NCBI GenBank assembly: GCA_027309085.1
Contig: DAIDDL010000003.1
Coordinates: 51,643 to 115,642 of the forward strand
Length of the DNA: 64,000 nucleotides
Source: Sulfobacillus sp.
Lineage (GTDB): Bacteria; Bacillota; Sulfobacillia; Sulfobacillales; Sulfobacillaceae
Direction of reading: 5' to 3'
Every line of letters begins with the position of its first letter. Position 1 is the stretch's first letter. The notes under the pieces were generated by a model that was not told the origin of the DNA, ran no database searches, and saw only the letters and a list, made by a program, of their open reading frames with translations. This document shows positions 35,038-44,209 of the stretch, in pieces. The translations under genes and the position numbers were made by a program.

Positions 35038-36051
35038 ATGCAACGAGAAGTTAGGACTGTGTCACTTCCGCCTCTTGGTCGCTCAAGGCACCTTGCATCC
35101 ATTGGAACGATAATTGGTGTCATCATTCTTCTTGTGCTCGTTCCCATCATTTTACCGCCTGCCCAAGAATTTTTGGCTCAGACGGTTTTAGTCTATGCAC
35201 TGTTTGCGGTTGCAACTAATTTCCTCATTGGGTTCAGCGGCTTGCTTAGTTTTGGACAGGCGGTATTTTTCGGTTTTGGGGCATATACGGCGGCACTACT
35301 GTGGACCCATGGGGTTCCTTTTTGGATTGGGTTTATTATTTCTCCGATAGCGGCGGCTGTGGTCGCGGCATTGGTGGCGATAGTGTCCCTAAGAACGTCT
35401 CGACTTTACTTTGCCCTATTGACCTTGGGATTCTCGCAACTTGCATATGAAGTCGCAAGCGGGCTTTATAATCTGACAGGAGGAGAAACAGGCATTCCAG
35501 GGATTACTATGCCGAACGCGATTTCAGGAGTGGTTTCCAATTATGAGTTCATCTTAGTGTTTATCGTCGCCGCTGTTATAGCACTTTATTGGATCCAGAG
35601 ATCCTCATTTGGCATGGCCTTGAAGGCCATCCGGGAAAACCCGACACGGGCCGAAGCGGTGGGTATCCATGTCTATTGGCATCACGTTGTAGCATATGTA
35701 ATTGCTGGTTTCATTTGCGGTTTGGCCGGCGTGCTCTATGTGGTGTACCAGCAACAGGTTGATCCCGTCTTATTAAATTGGACTGAATCGGGTGAGCCAG
35801 TTTTAATGGCAGTTCTTGGTGGCATGGGATTATATTTGGGCCCGGCTGTCGGATCCTTCATCTATATCCTCCTCGAGCAGTGGGTGGGCGCTTTGACTCC
35901 ACAATGGCCACTATTGGTGGGACTGGTCGTTTTGGTGATGGTGATTGTCTATCCACGCGGGCTCGGTGGAGGCTTTGTGAACTTAGTTACTGCCATACGG
36001 AGAAAACGTCGCAAAGCAGATGACAGTGTTTCGATAAGGAGGACATCATAG
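35038..36051 (+). CDS. livM: LivM-type ABC transporter permease
   Basis: Second membrane subunit, 337 residues. It has the LivM core: FAVATNFLIGFSGLLSFGQA, VFFGFGAYTAALL, RTSRLYFALLTLGFSQLAYE, and the cytoplasmic loop SSFGMALKAIRENPTRAEAV, then AVLGGMGLYLGPAVGSFIY. A basic tail (RRKRRK) ends the protein. Its last base overlaps the start of the LivG gene. Confidence 0.88.
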   Translation: MQREVRTVSLPPLGRSRHLASIGTIIGVIILLVLVPIILPPAQEFLAQTVLVYALFAVATNFLIGFSGLLSFGQAVFFGFGAYTAALLWTHGVPFWIGFIISPIAAAVVAALVAIVSLRTSRLYFALLTLGFSQLAYEVASGLYNLTGGETGIPGITMPNAISGVVSNYEFILVFIVAAVIALYWIQRSSFGMALKAIRENPTRAEAVGIHVYWHHVVAYVIAGFICGLAGVLYVVYQQQVDPVLLNWTESGEPVLMAVLGGMGLYLGPAVGSFIYILLEQWVGALTPQWPLLVGLVVLVMVIVYPRGLGGGFVNLVTAIRRKRRKADDSVSIRRTS

Positions 36052-36821
36052 TGACTGAAATCGAGGCGGATACGGCACCGGCTTTAACCACCAAAGGTCT
36101 CACACGCAAGTTCGGTTCTTTCATGGCTGTGGATGGCGTGGATGTGGAGGTGCAGGAGGGGGAAATTCGGGCGGTGATTGGTCCCAATGGTGCAGGAAAG
36201 ACCACGTTCTTTAACCTCCTCACCGGTCATTTGCGCCCAAGCGGCGGAGAAATCATATTGGGAGACCTGGTGATTAGTGGACGCCGGGCCCATGAGGTCG
36301 CACGGTTGGGGATGACTCGGGCATTCCAAACCACAAATATCTTTCCTTCAATGACGGTCCACGAAAATGTCGTGACAGCTTTGCTAGGGTATTCGGGGCG
36401 TACTTTACGTTTTTGGAAATCTCCTGACGCATCTATACAAAGGCGTGCCGACGAGGTTTTGGATATGGTGGGGCTATCGGAAGACCGGGGGCGGCAGGCA
36501 GGAATCTTGGCACATGGAGATCAACGTGCTCTAGAACTGGCAATGGCGCTAGCTCCATTGCCCAAAATCATTCTCTTGGATGAACCAACCTCGGGAATGT
36601 CTCCGTACGAAACGCAGAGGAGCGTACAGATTTTGCAAAAGATATGGCGCGATCTACACCTGACCATCGTTCTTAGCGAGCACGACATGGAAGTTGTCTT
36701 TGAGCTGGCTCACACGGTGACGGTGTTGGTGTCTGGTCGAGTGCTCGCTACCGGCGAGCCGGGGGAAGTGCGGGCTAATTCGGAGGTTATTAGCGCCTAT
36801 TTGGGCGGGGTAGGGGACTGA
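36051..36821 (+). CDS. livG: LivG-type ABC transporter ATP-binding protein
   Basis: ATPase subunit, 256 residues. Walker A is GPNGAGKTTFFNLLTG (about 45-60); the LivG-specific stretch RLGMTRAFQTTNIFPSMTVH follows; the signature is unusual, LAHGDQRALELAMAL instead of LSYGxQR; Walker B with catalytic Glu is IILLDEPTSGMSP; then LSEHDMEVVFELA with the switch His. GTG start at 36051 follows AAGGAGGA and overlaps the LivM stop. Confidence 0.9.
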   Translation: MTEIEADTAPALTTKGLTRKFGSFMAVDGVDVEVQEGEIRAVIGPNGAGKTTFFNLLTGHLRPSGGEIILGDLVISGRRAHEVARLGMTRAFQTTNIFPSMTVHENVVTALLGYSGRTLRFWKSPDASIQRRADEVLDMVGLSEDRGRQAGILAHGDQRALELAMALAPLPKIILLDEPTSGMSPYETQRSVQILQKIWRDLHLTIVLSEHDMEVVFELAHTVTVLVSGRVLATGEPGEVRANSEVISAYLGGVGD

Positions 36822-36822
36822 C

Positions 36823-37530
36823 ATGGCGGAACGCATTCTTGAGGTCAAGGACCTTCACGCATACTATGGGCAGAGTCATGTTCTCCAGGGAATCTCTGTG
36901 TCCATCCATGAAGCAAAGTGTGTAGCTCTCTTAGGGCGCAACGGCGTCGGTAAAACCACTACATTTCGGACCATTGCAGGATTGATGGCAAAGGCAAGTG
37001 GGTCCATCATGCTGAATGAGCAACCGCTTCTCGGGCTCCCTCCTCATCGTATTGCTCAGTCTGGCATCGTCTACGTGCCGTCAGGTCGCCGTGCGTTTGC
37101 GCGACTAACTGTGATGGAAAATCTGCTATTGTCCGTACCTCGGTCGATCCGAGATAAGAAGAAGGCGCTGGATGAAGTCCTGGAGGTATTTCCCGGGTTG
37201 CGGGAACGACTTAACGTAGCGGCTGGGGTCTTGTCAGGTGGCCAAAACCAAATGCTGAAAATGGCGAGAGCGCTTTTGGTTAATCCAACATTTCTGCTCT
37301 TAGATGAACCAACCGAAGGGTTGGCTCCGCAGGTTGTGTACCAAGTCGGTGAACACATACGCACTCTTCTGCAGCGGGGGGTTGGAGTTTTGCTGGCCGA
37401 ACAGAACGCGCGGTTTACTCTTCGATTATCTGACCATCTTTATGTTTTGAATAAGGGCCGAATCACGTTGGAGCGCTCAGGGGAGCATTTGGTTGAAGAT
37501 CAGGAGGTGTTAGCGACCCTTGGACTTTGA
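36823..37530 (+). CDS. livF: LivF-type ABC transporter ATP-binding protein
   Basis: Second ATPase subunit, 235 residues. Walker A GRNGVGKTTTFRTIAGL, LivF-type IVYVPSGRRAFARLTVMENL, signature LSGGQNQMLKMARALL, Walker B FLLLDEPTEGLAP, and LLAEQNARFTLRLSD. It starts one base after the LivG stop and its 3' end overlaps the CoA-transferase gene by 11 bases. Confidence 0.9.
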   Translation: MAERILEVKDLHAYYGQSHVLQGISVSIHEAKCVALLGRNGVGKTTTFRTIAGLMAKASGSIMLNEQPLLGLPPHRIAQSGIVYVPSGRRAFARLTVMENLLLSVPRSIRDKKKALDEVLEVFPGLRERLNVAAGVLSGGQNQMLKMARALLVNPTFLLLDEPTEGLAPQVVYQVGEHIRTLLQRGVGVLLAEQNARFTLRLSDHLYVLNKGRITLERSGEHLVEDQEVLATLGL

Positions 37531-38692
37531 GAGACGTACCGGCCCCAGTCGGCTTGAGCACCTTCGCATACTTGACTTCACCCAGGTTCTGTCTGGCCCG
37601 TTTGCAAGCATGCTACTTGCCGACGCGGGTGCCGATGTGGTCAAGGTGGAACGCCCGCCGAGCGGCGACTTGACACGGCAGTGGGGACCGCCGTTTATTC
37701 ATGGCGAGAGTTTATATTTTGCCGCCTTTAATCGTGGAAAGCAAAGCGTAGTTGCTGATTTAGCGAATGCTGATGATGTCATGCTGGTTCACAAGCTCGC
37801 TCGAAAAGCGGACATCCTTCTCGAGAATCTCCGCCCCGGAACGTTAACAAAGTTTGGATTGGGATATGAAGACCTCAAAGCCGACATGCCTGGCCTGATC
37901 TATGTCTCGATCTGCGGATATCGAGAGCAGTCTGCTCGATATGAGGACCCGGCTTTAGAAGTAGTACTTGAGGGAGAATCGGGGCTCATGGCGATTACGG
38001 GAACTGGTCAGCCGCCGGTGCGTCAAGGCGTCGCAGTAATTGATATGATGACCGGGGTCCTCGCGGTGTCAAAAATGATGGAGGCTCTCTACACACGTGA
38101 ACGCACAGGTCGGGGCCAGCGTGTGGTCCTAAGCCTTCAAGAAACGGCGCAACTTCTTATGACACATCCGTACTTAGTCCATACTGCTGGGAATACGGCA
38201 TATCCTGCTGGTGGCACGACTCACCCGAGCATTGCGCCATATGAACACTTTAAAACTAGAGACACTCCGATAATTGTCGGGGCGGTCAATGATAGCCAGT
38301 TTGCACGGCTCTCGCAGTTGTTAGAACATCCGGAGTGGACCCTTGGAATGTGGTCTAGTAACGCCCGCCGTGTATCGGATAGAGCGGTGCTTCACCGTAC
38401 GTTGGAGTCCATTTTTGTGACACGACCGGGGACGGAATGGGTCGATTTGCTTCGGGCATCTAAGCTGGTTGTTGGGTTGGTCCGTCCGTTGGATATTGCA
38501 GCCGATGCATGGCGCACGGATGGCCTACCGAAGATAGTATCTCGTGATAACCGTTACGGTGATCTCGCCTACCCTTCATCGCCGTGGTTAGACGGTGGTG
38601 AAGTCCGCGCGGCTCCTATTCTTGGAGACGATAAGGCGCGGGTGATGGAGCACTGGCTTGGGGAAAAAATCGAGAATGGGGTTGAAGACTGA
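37520..38692 (+). CDS. Class III (CaiB/FRC-family) CoA-transferase
   Basis: Transfers CoA between acyl-CoA and a free carboxylate. 390 residues with family features: LRILDFTQVLSGPFASMLLA, DAGADVVKVERPPSGDLTRQ, FNRGKQSVVADL, ADILLENLRPGTLTKFGLGY, and GLMAITGTGQPPVRQG. The position of the covalent catalytic Asp (usual RPGFDLV-like motif) reads DPALEVVLEG, so Glu (residue 147) appears to replace Asp. The TTG start 37520 has GGAGGTG ten bases upstream inside the LivF gene, and both genes overlap by 11 bases. Coupling with the importer suggests that the imported acid is activated to its CoA ester. Confidence 0.85.
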   Translation: MDFERRTGPSRLEHLRILDFTQVLSGPFASMLLADAGADVVKVERPPSGDLTRQWGPPFIHGESLYFAAFNRGKQSVVADLANADDVMLVHKLARKADILLENLRPGTLTKFGLGYEDLKADMPGLIYVSICGYREQSARYEDPALEVVLEGESGLMAITGTGQPPVRQGVAVIDMMTGVLAVSKMMEALYTRERTGRGQRVVLSLQETAQLLMTHPYLVHTAGNTAYPAGGTTHPSIAPYEHFKTRDTPIIVGAVNDSQFARLSQLLEHPEWTLGMWSSNARRVSDRAVLHRTLESIFVTRPGTEWVDLLRASKLVVGLVRPLDIAADAWRTDGLPKIVSRDNRYGDLAYPSSPWLDGGEVRAAPILGDDKARVMEHWLGEKIENGVED

Positions 38693-38835
38693 TTAGCTGG
38701 GAAAATTCAGGATCGATTAATGGTCTTAAAGGTTGGGGATTCCAGGAAGACCCTAGGGAATGCCAACGAGCCGCTGGTGTAAGTTCATACCCAAGCGTAA
38801 TGCGCAATGCCATATCACTTAAAGAATAGATGACA

Positions 38836-39990
38836 ATGATGCAATATCTTAAGGCTGGCAAGACGCAATTGGAACAAGCGGAACCTGACCGAAGTATTTC
38901 GCAGGGGGTCCAAACAATTTTAGATGTCGAACAACACGATTACCGTGCGGCACCGGGACCAATGCTCCCCTCCGGCACCATAGCTGCTGCAGTCGCGCGA
39001 GTTCCTGCGGCGACTATCAGAGACATTGAGATACGCAAATTCGCAAGTTTGCGGAAACGCAACGGGAAGTGCTAAGACATATCGAAGTAGAAGTGCCCGG
39101 GCACGGTCATAGGACACCGCAATATTGCGGTAAACAGTGTGGGTTGGTACGTGCCCGGGGGTAGTTATCCTATGGTGGCGTCGGCGCATATGAGCATTGT
39201 GACAGCCGAGGTGGCACGAGGGAAACGGATTATGGCATGCACGCCGCCGACAGGCGCAATCCCGGACGCCGCGATTACGGCGATGATGTTGGCGGGAACT
39301 GTTGAGATCTATGTGTTGGGTGGTGTTCAGACCATGGCGGCAAAGGCTTTAGGCACAGAAACGATGGCGCGGGTGGATATGCTGGTTGGTCCGACGTAAC
39401 CCGAACTTCCGATACTCTCCCTCGGGTAATGTATATGTGGCAGAGGCCAAGCGTCAACTGCTTGGCCGTGGTCGGCATCGATCTATTGGCTGGTCGTACG
39501 GAGGTCCTAGTCGCAGCAGACGATACTGCAGACGTGGAGATGGCGGCCATAACTTGACCAGGCAGAACATGGACCTACGTCGCATGGCGCGTTGATAACA
39601 ACTTGTGAGCGATTGCCATACGAAGCACTAGGAGAGATTCAAGGTCAACTCCAAACGATAGCCACCGCTGATGTTGCTCGAGCATCCTCGTCAGAATATG
39701 GGTCAGTGATCGTCGTTGATAGTCAGGCAGAGGCCGTAGAAGAAGCAGACAAACTAGCGGATGAGTACGTCGAAATTCTAACAGTGGATCCTGATTATTT
39801 TCTCCGAAATATGAATTACGGTGCTATGTTTCCCGGTCCCAAAACAAATTTCGCATATGGGGACAAAGTGATCGGGACGACCCACATCCTGCCGACTCGA
39901 GGGGCTGATAAATTTACTGAGGTCTGTGGGTTGGAAAGTTTTTTAAAACTTGTACATATCAACGTTGTACGCAAGAGACAAGCGTTGTGA
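38836..39990 (+). pseudogene. Histidinol-dehydrogenase-like (HpsN-type) oxidoreductase, multiply frameshifted
   Basis: Pieces in three frames cover nearly the entire family: MQYLKAGKTQLEQAEPDRSI, GTIAAAVARVPAATIRDIEI, then [60 protein letters not shown], and after a shift SPSGNVYVAEAKRQLLG, VGIDLLAGRTEVLVAADDTA, then DSQAEAVEEADKLADEYVEI, MFPGPKTNFAYGDKVIGTTH and ILPTRGADKFTEVCG. The GWYVPGG and lone HILPTRG-like motifs suit catabolic HisD paralogues such as sulfopropanediol dehydrogenase more than histidine biosynthesis. At least four lesions; the gene is dead. Confidence 0.8.
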
Positions 39991-40289
39991 TAGGCTGACG
40001 AATATGCGGAGCGTTTGTGTGCTCTCGAAGGTGTTTGAGGCCACCGCGAGTGGGCGAACCTGCGTGTCCGCAGGTTCGCCCAACAAAAATAACATGGTGA
40101 TAAACGACGATGCATGTCGATAGGGTAGGAATATGGCGGGGTGGATAGGGTGCGGCCTTGCTCCTTACTTTCTTTGGGGGTCTGACGTGTGCCGTAATGT
40201 TCGGCCCGTCCTAGCTTTAGTTACTTACACCGATGAGTTTGTCATGACTTGTAACTTGAAGCCGATAATACTCTATGGGAGGCTTAATT
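39991..40289. other. Intergenic region before the tartrate-dehydratase-like gene
   Basis: About 300 bases with no gene. The main feature is a perfect hairpin listed separately; then about 200 bases lead to GGGAGG before the next gene. Confidence 0.35.
40051..40082. repeat. Perfect 14-bp inverted repeat (hairpin with TGTC loop)
   Basis: TGGGCGAACCTGCG is followed by TGTC and its exact complement CGCAGGTTCGCCCA. The GC-rich stem would be very stable, but neither strand has a T-run after it, so it is not a standard intrinsic terminator. It may shield the 3' end of the upstream transcript, or be a mobile-repeat remnant. Confidence 0.7.
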
Positions 40290-41456
40290 ATGAGAATTGT
40301 TGACATCCGAGAAAAGACTGTTCCGTTAGCATCTAACATTCAAAATGCCTATATTAATTTCAGCAAAATGACGGCATCTGTGGTAGCGATTATCACTGAT
40401 GTTAAGCGTGAGGGGCGTCCTGTGGTCGGGTTTGGGTTTAACTCCAATGGTCGCTATGGCGCGTCAGGTCTCCTGCGTGATCGGTTTATTCCCCGCTTGC
40501 AAGAAGCAGCCCCTGAGAGCTTACTCAACGAGCGCGGCGATAACTTTGATCCGCATCGGGTTTGGGACGTGTTAATGATGGACGAAAAGCCGGGCGGTCA
40601 TGGGGAACGATCCGTTGCGGTGGGTGTACTCGATATGGCCTTGTGGGATGTGGTGGCCAAAATTGAGAACAAGCCGTTATATCAGGTCTTAGCAGATACC
40701 TATCATGGGGGGACGGCCGACCCGTCTGTTTTCGTGTATGCGGCCGGCGGATATTACCAGCCGGGGAAAGATGTGAGTGCATTGCAAAAAGAAATGAAAC
40801 ACTATTTAGATTTGGGCTATCGGCACGTCAAAATGAAGATTGGCGGGGCCTCGCTCGCCGAAGATCTTCGGCGTATTGACGCTGTCTTAGACGTCGTGGG
40901 CGACGGACAGGCGTTGGCGGTGGACGCTAACGGCCGACTCGACTTCCCGACAGCTTTGAGCTATGCTCAACGACTGGAGCCGTATGGGTTGCTTTGGTTT
41001 GAAGAACCTGGGGATCCGCTGGACTTTCGCCTACAAGCGATGCTGGGGGAATATTATCCTCATGCCATGGCGACGGGTGAAAATTTGTTTTCGCACCAAG
41101 ATGCGCGTAATTTGATTCGGTATGGCGGGCTACGCCCTGATAAAGATTATTTGCAATTCGATTGTGCCCTGAGTTACGGGGTGGTCGAATATCTGCGGAC
41201 CCTCGAGATGTTATCGGCACATGGATGGTCGGCCCGGCGCTGCATTCCCCATGGTGGACACCAACTGTCCCTTCATTTAGCAGCAGGGCTGGGGCTCGGC
41301 GGCAACGAATCTTATCCAGGGATCTTTCAGCCCTTTGGGGGATTTGCTGATGGTTACGATGTAGAAGATGGATATGTACGCCTCCCGGAAACACCCGGTA
41401 TTGGATTTGAACACAAAGCGGCTTTATATAAACTACTCCGTGATCTCATCATGTAG
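40290..41456 (+). CDS. tarD: D(-)-tartrate dehydratase-like enolase-superfamily enzyme (TarD)
   Basis: Predicted to dehydrate D-tartrate to oxaloacetate. The 388-residue sequence matches characterised TarD closely along its length: RIVDIREKTVPLASNIQNAY, VVGFGFNSNGRYG, MMDEKPGGHGERSVAVGVLD, VFVYAAGGYYQPGKD, HVKMKIGGA with the catalytic Lys, LAVDANGRLD, WFEEPGDPLDFRLQA, ATGENLFSHQDARNLIRYGG, CIPHGGHQLSLHLAAGLGLG with the second catalytic base His, and NESYPGIFQPFGGF. The three metal ligands are in VDAN, FEEP and TGEN. ATG 40290 follows GGGAGG. It is an isolated intact gene after the wrecked HisD-like gene. Confidence 0.9.
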   Translation: MRIVDIREKTVPLASNIQNAYINFSKMTASVVAIITDVKREGRPVVGFGFNSNGRYGASGLLRDRFIPRLQEAAPESLLNERGDNFDPHRVWDVLMMDEKPGGHGERSVAVGVLDMALWDVVAKIENKPLYQVLADTYHGGTADPSVFVYAAGGYYQPGKDVSALQKEMKHYLDLGYRHVKMKIGGASLAEDLRRIDAVLDVVGDGQALAVDANGRLDFPTALSYAQRLEPYGLLWFEEPGDPLDFRLQAMLGEYYPHAMATGENLFSHQDARNLIRYGGLRPDKDYLQFDCALSYGVVEYLRTLEMLSAHGWSARRCIPHGGHQLSLHLAAGLGLGGNESYPGIFQPFGGFADGYDVEDGYVRLPETPGIGFEHKAALYKLLRDLIM

Positions 41457-41611
41457 ATACGGTTGTTTTGGTAACGGAAATACGAATTGGCAAGTCCGGT
41501 AAACGGGTTGATATAACGTTGTCTAAAACGGTGGTATTGGCTATCAGTTCGCCCGCAGTTCTGAATTTGTACTTAGGGACTGTGGGAGCGCCGAGATATG
41601 GCCTGGCCATG

Positions 41612-41865
41612 CCACAGAGCGCCCTGGCGCGGCCACCACCCTGACGACACTGGAGGTCGTGGTGAACCTGATTGCGCACACGACCAATCAGGGCGGTTTA
41701 AAAATCTTCTGCGATCTCGATAAAAAATACGTATGGCATTGACAGACAAGGGGGTTTAAATTTCGCCAGAGGAATGGGCCCGACTCCGCATTGAGCACCA
41801 TGAAGATCACAACCTTCAGTGGAATTATACCGTCGCGCCGCGGCCGCAGGATGACTTACAATAAC
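41612..41865 (+). pseudogene. ISAzo13-like transposase C-terminal fragment
   Basis: The plus strand reads TLEVVVNLIAHTTNQGGLKI, FCDLDKKY, then after a stop and frame change ISPEEWARLRIEHHEDHNLQ followed by WNYTV. This is the conserved end of ISAzo13-family transposases (EVVVNLIAATTT...GLKV..., H-x5-WNYTI). Only the last about 80 residues remain. Confidence 0.6.
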
Positions 41866-42112
41866 GAATCGTATTATATCCTGAATCCGCGACAGCACTC
41901 AAGCCATAATATTCCCCAGTTAAAATCTGGGTAGGTAGAAGGCGGCACGGACGCTTGCCGCGGTGAGTTTTCGTTGAGCGTCCCCGGGAGACCGCGGGGC
42001 TGGCGGGGTGTCTGTTGGGCCGCGATTCCCGCAGAACCGAACGTGCGGAATTACCATGTTTCACGAATTCTTATGGGAAAATACTGGGTGTCGTCACGGC
42101 TTCAGGTATATA
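41866..42112. other. Intergenic region, nothing recognised
   Basis: About 250 bases between the transposase fragment and the 3' end of the minus-strand oxidase gene. No gene or clear terminator. Confidence 0.3.
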
Positions 42113-43336
42113 TCAGGATGTTCCGGAATCCGCGAAACTATGGTAGATATTGGCAATGTATTGGCCTATGCTGAGTGATGCGGTCGCAGCAGGAGATGGA
42201 GCGTTACATATATGGAGAGTGCTTTTGCCGTAAATAATCAAAAAGTCATCGACAAGTGAGCCGTTTGGCCGCACCGCCTGGGCTCGTACACCGGCCGGAG
42301 CTGGTGCCAAATCGGCGTCATGGATATCCGGCAGAAGACGCTGCAAATTACGAACGAACTGCTTTTTGTAAAATGAACGGCTCATTTCTTCCATGCCACT
42401 TTTCCAGTATTCTTTGGCCAAATGCTGGAATCCCGGATAAGTTAACACGTCGCAAAGGTCAAAGAAATCAATATTCAACTTGTTATAACCTTCCCGTTTA
42501 AATGCTACCACCGCATTGGGCCCAGCTTCTACTTTGCCATCCACCATACGGGTAAAATGCACCCCGAGAAATGGTAGTTGTGGGTTAGGCACAGGATAGA
42601 CTAAGTTGTTAATAAGTGAACGTTTCTCCATAGAGAATTCGTAATATTCGCCGCGGAAAGGCACGATTTTTACGCCAGGATCTACCCCGGTCATGCGGGC
42701 AATACGGTCGCTGAATAAACCCGCACAGTTGATCATATAACGGGTGTGGAACGTTCTGCGTGGTGTCTCTATTGTCACTTCACCTAGCGAATCGTGAACA
42801 TCCTTCACCTCCGTGGACAGTTCGATTGCGGCCCCGTTTCGTTGTAAATCCCCAGCTATCGCAAGACAAACTTGGTGATAATCGGTGATTCCAGTAATCG
42901 GCACATGAATAGCCGCAATACCTTGAATATGCGGTTCCAATGCATGAAGAGCGTCTTTGTCAACCATGCGTACCGCAATACCATTCTCCTGACCAAATGC
43001 ATAGAGTCGTGCTAAACCTTCAAGTTCGGAGTCATCCGCTGCCACAATGACCTTGCCGCAGCTCTCATAAGGTAATCCGTGACGCTCGCAGAACGAAGTC
43101 ATCTTTTGGCTACCATCTCGGGTTAGCTGGGCCTTAAGGCTCCCTGGTTTATAATAGATGCCCGAATGGATAACGCCACTATTATGTTTGCTCTGATGGC
43201 TTCCTACCGTTTGTTCTTTCTCCAACACCAAAAGGCTGACCCCGGGTTGGGCCTCTTGAATGGCATATGCGGTGGCCAGACCAACAATCCCTCCGCCAAT
43301 CACTACTACGTCATAAGTCACCGCCGTGTTCCCCAT
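42113..43336 (-). CDS. lhgO: L-2-hydroxyglutarate oxidase (LhgO)-type FAD enzyme
   Basis: FAD-dependent oxidase/dehydrogenase of L-2-hydroxyglutarate to 2-oxoglutarate, DAO family, about 407 residues. It has the FAD loop DVVVIGGGIVGLATAYAIQ, then VLEKEQTVGSHQSKHNSGVI, HSGIYYKPGSLKAQL, the LhgO-typical pieces ESCGKVIVAADDSELEGLAR, ALEPHIQGIAAIHVPITGIT, VPFRGEYYEF, NPQLPFLGVHFTRMVDG, and DIHDADLAPAPAGVRAQAV. The chosen ATG 43336 lies just before the Rossmann strand and inside the 3' end of the regulator gene; an upstream ATG at 43384 is possible. The FadR-type gene upstream overlaps and likely controls it. Confidence 0.87.
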   Translation of the reverse strand: MGNTAVTYDVVVIGGGIVGLATAYAIQEAQPGVSLLVLEKEQTVGSHQSKHNSGVIHSGIYYKPGSLKAQLTRDGSQKMTSFCERHGLPYESCGKVIVAADDSELEGLARLYAFGQENGIAVRMVDKDALHALEPHIQGIAAIHVPITGITDYHQVCLAIAGDLQRNGAAIELSTEVKDVHDSLGEVTIETPRRTFHTRYMINCAGLFSDRIARMTGVDPGVKIVPFRGEYYEFSMEKRSLINNLVYPVPNPQLPFLGVHFTRMVDGKVEAGPNAVVAFKREGYNKLNIDFFDLCDVLTYPGFQHLAKEYWKSGMEEMSRSFYKKQFVRNLQRLLPDIHDADLAPAPAGVRAQAVRPNGSLVDDFLIIYGKSTLHICNAPSPAATASLSIGQYIANIYHSFADSGTS

Positions 43337-44051
43337 TCCTTGGCCCCATTCTATCTTGGGGCTCAGAGATTTTAAGCCGAACATTGTTCAAGTGAGAGGT
43401 CATTGCTAAACGGGCTTGGCTCGGGTTGCGGCTTTGAATAGCTTGGACGATCCGAGCATGCTCGTCGTAGACTTCCCGTACCTTACGCTCGTTACCAATA
43501 TTTTGATTCAACGTGTATTGCATTCCTTCAAAAATCATATCAGAAATGCGATTCATAAATTCAATTAAAACGTAGTTGCCAGTGGCTTGAGCAATTGCCT
43601 TATGCAAGCGAAGGTCATACTGGTCCCCGCTCCTTTTGGTGGAAACTTCGTCGAGGTATCCTTGCAAAGCGATTTCCATATCTTTCAACGCGGTTGTATC
43701 AGCGCGTTCCGCCGCTAGTTCTGCAGCCGATGCTTCTAAGATTATGCGTACTTCGAGCAGTTGCAGCAGAGCTTCCGGGAACTCTATCATGGAAATAGCG
43801 ACAGGTGGAATGTAGTGGAACACATTGATAGCCTGCACAAAGCTACCTTCTCCATGCCGGATGTCAATTATTTTGGCAGATGAAAGTATGGCCAAAGCTT
43901 CTCTGATTGACATTCGGCTAACACCAAACATTTCAGATAGCTCTTTTTCTGAAGGAAGTTTATCCCCTGGACGATAGGTTTGGCTCATAATCATTTGTTT
44001 AACACGGTTGACCACTTCTTCGCTAAGCTTAAGTTGCTGGATTTTCTGCAT
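43311..44051 (-). CDS. GntR-family regulator, FadR subfamily
   Basis: 246 residues. The N-terminal winged helix reads VVNRVKQMIMSQTYRPGDKL, PSEKELSEMFGVSRMSIREA, LAILSSAKIIDIRHGEGSFV. The C-terminal all-helical FCD domain has LLEVRIILEASAAELAAERA, DLRLHKAIAQATGNYVLIEF (with the metal-binding Asp and His), and DEHARIVQAIQSRNPSQARL (further His). Such regulators respond to hydroxy- or keto-carboxylates such as lactate, glycolate or 2-hydroxyglutarate. Start ATG 44051 follows GAGAGGGAGAG. It lies divergent to the MFS-pxp operon, whose promoter carries a textbook FadR-subfamily half-palindrome (see 44199-44209). Confidence 0.9.
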   Translation of the reverse strand: MQKIQQLKLSEEVVNRVKQMIMSQTYRPGDKLPSEKELSEMFGVSRMSIREALAILSSAKIIDIRHGEGSFVQAINVFHYIPPVAISMIEFPEALLQLLEVRIILEASAAELAAERADTTALKDMEIALQGYLDEVSTKRSGDQYDLRLHKAIAQATGNYVLIEFMNRISDMIFEGMQYTLNQNIGNERKVREVYDEHARIVQAIQSRNPSQARLAMTSHLNNVRLKISEPQDRMGPRNGEHGGDL

Positions 44052-44072
44052 TACGTGCTCTCCCTCTCTAAT

Positions 44073-44095
44073 ACATACATGATCACCTTGTATGT
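44073..44095. promoter_or_regulatory. Inverted repeat upstream of the FadR-type gene
   Basis: ACATACA (44073-44079) and TGTATGT (44089-44095) form a perfect 7-bp dyad around a 9-base centre, about 20-45 bases upstream of the regulator start. It could be an autoregulatory operator; no second copy seen nearby. Confidence 0.35.
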
Positions 44096-44165
44096 TTTCA
44101 TAATAACATAAGAACTAATTGAGCGTGACCAACCTTTCTTCAAAAAACTAACTTTTTGTTTTATA

Positions 44166-44194
44166 TTGACAAGTGAAAATTTCTTCTCTAAGCT
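44166..44194 (+). promoter_or_regulatory. Promoter of the MFS-5-oxoprolinase operon
   Basis: TTGACA at 44166-44171 and TAAGCT at 44189-44194 with a 17-base spacer. The -35 is perfect, the -10 weak. The expected start of transcription coincides with the FadR-type operator that follows. Confidence 0.5.
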
Positions 44195-44198
44195 TTGA

Positions 44199-44209
44199 TT
44201 GTCGGACAA
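44199..44209. promoter_or_regulatory. FadR-subfamily operator candidate TTGTCGGACAA
   Basis: The 11-base perfect palindrome fits the TnGTnnnACnA consensus of the FadR subfamily of GntR regulators and lies at the expected +1 region of the plus-strand promoter. The matching regulator is encoded divergently at 43311-44051. Binding is inferred. Confidence 0.6.

Noticed and set aside
40051-40082. Perfect hairpin as an intrinsic terminator
   Set aside because: No T-run follows on either strand; listed only as an inverted repeat.
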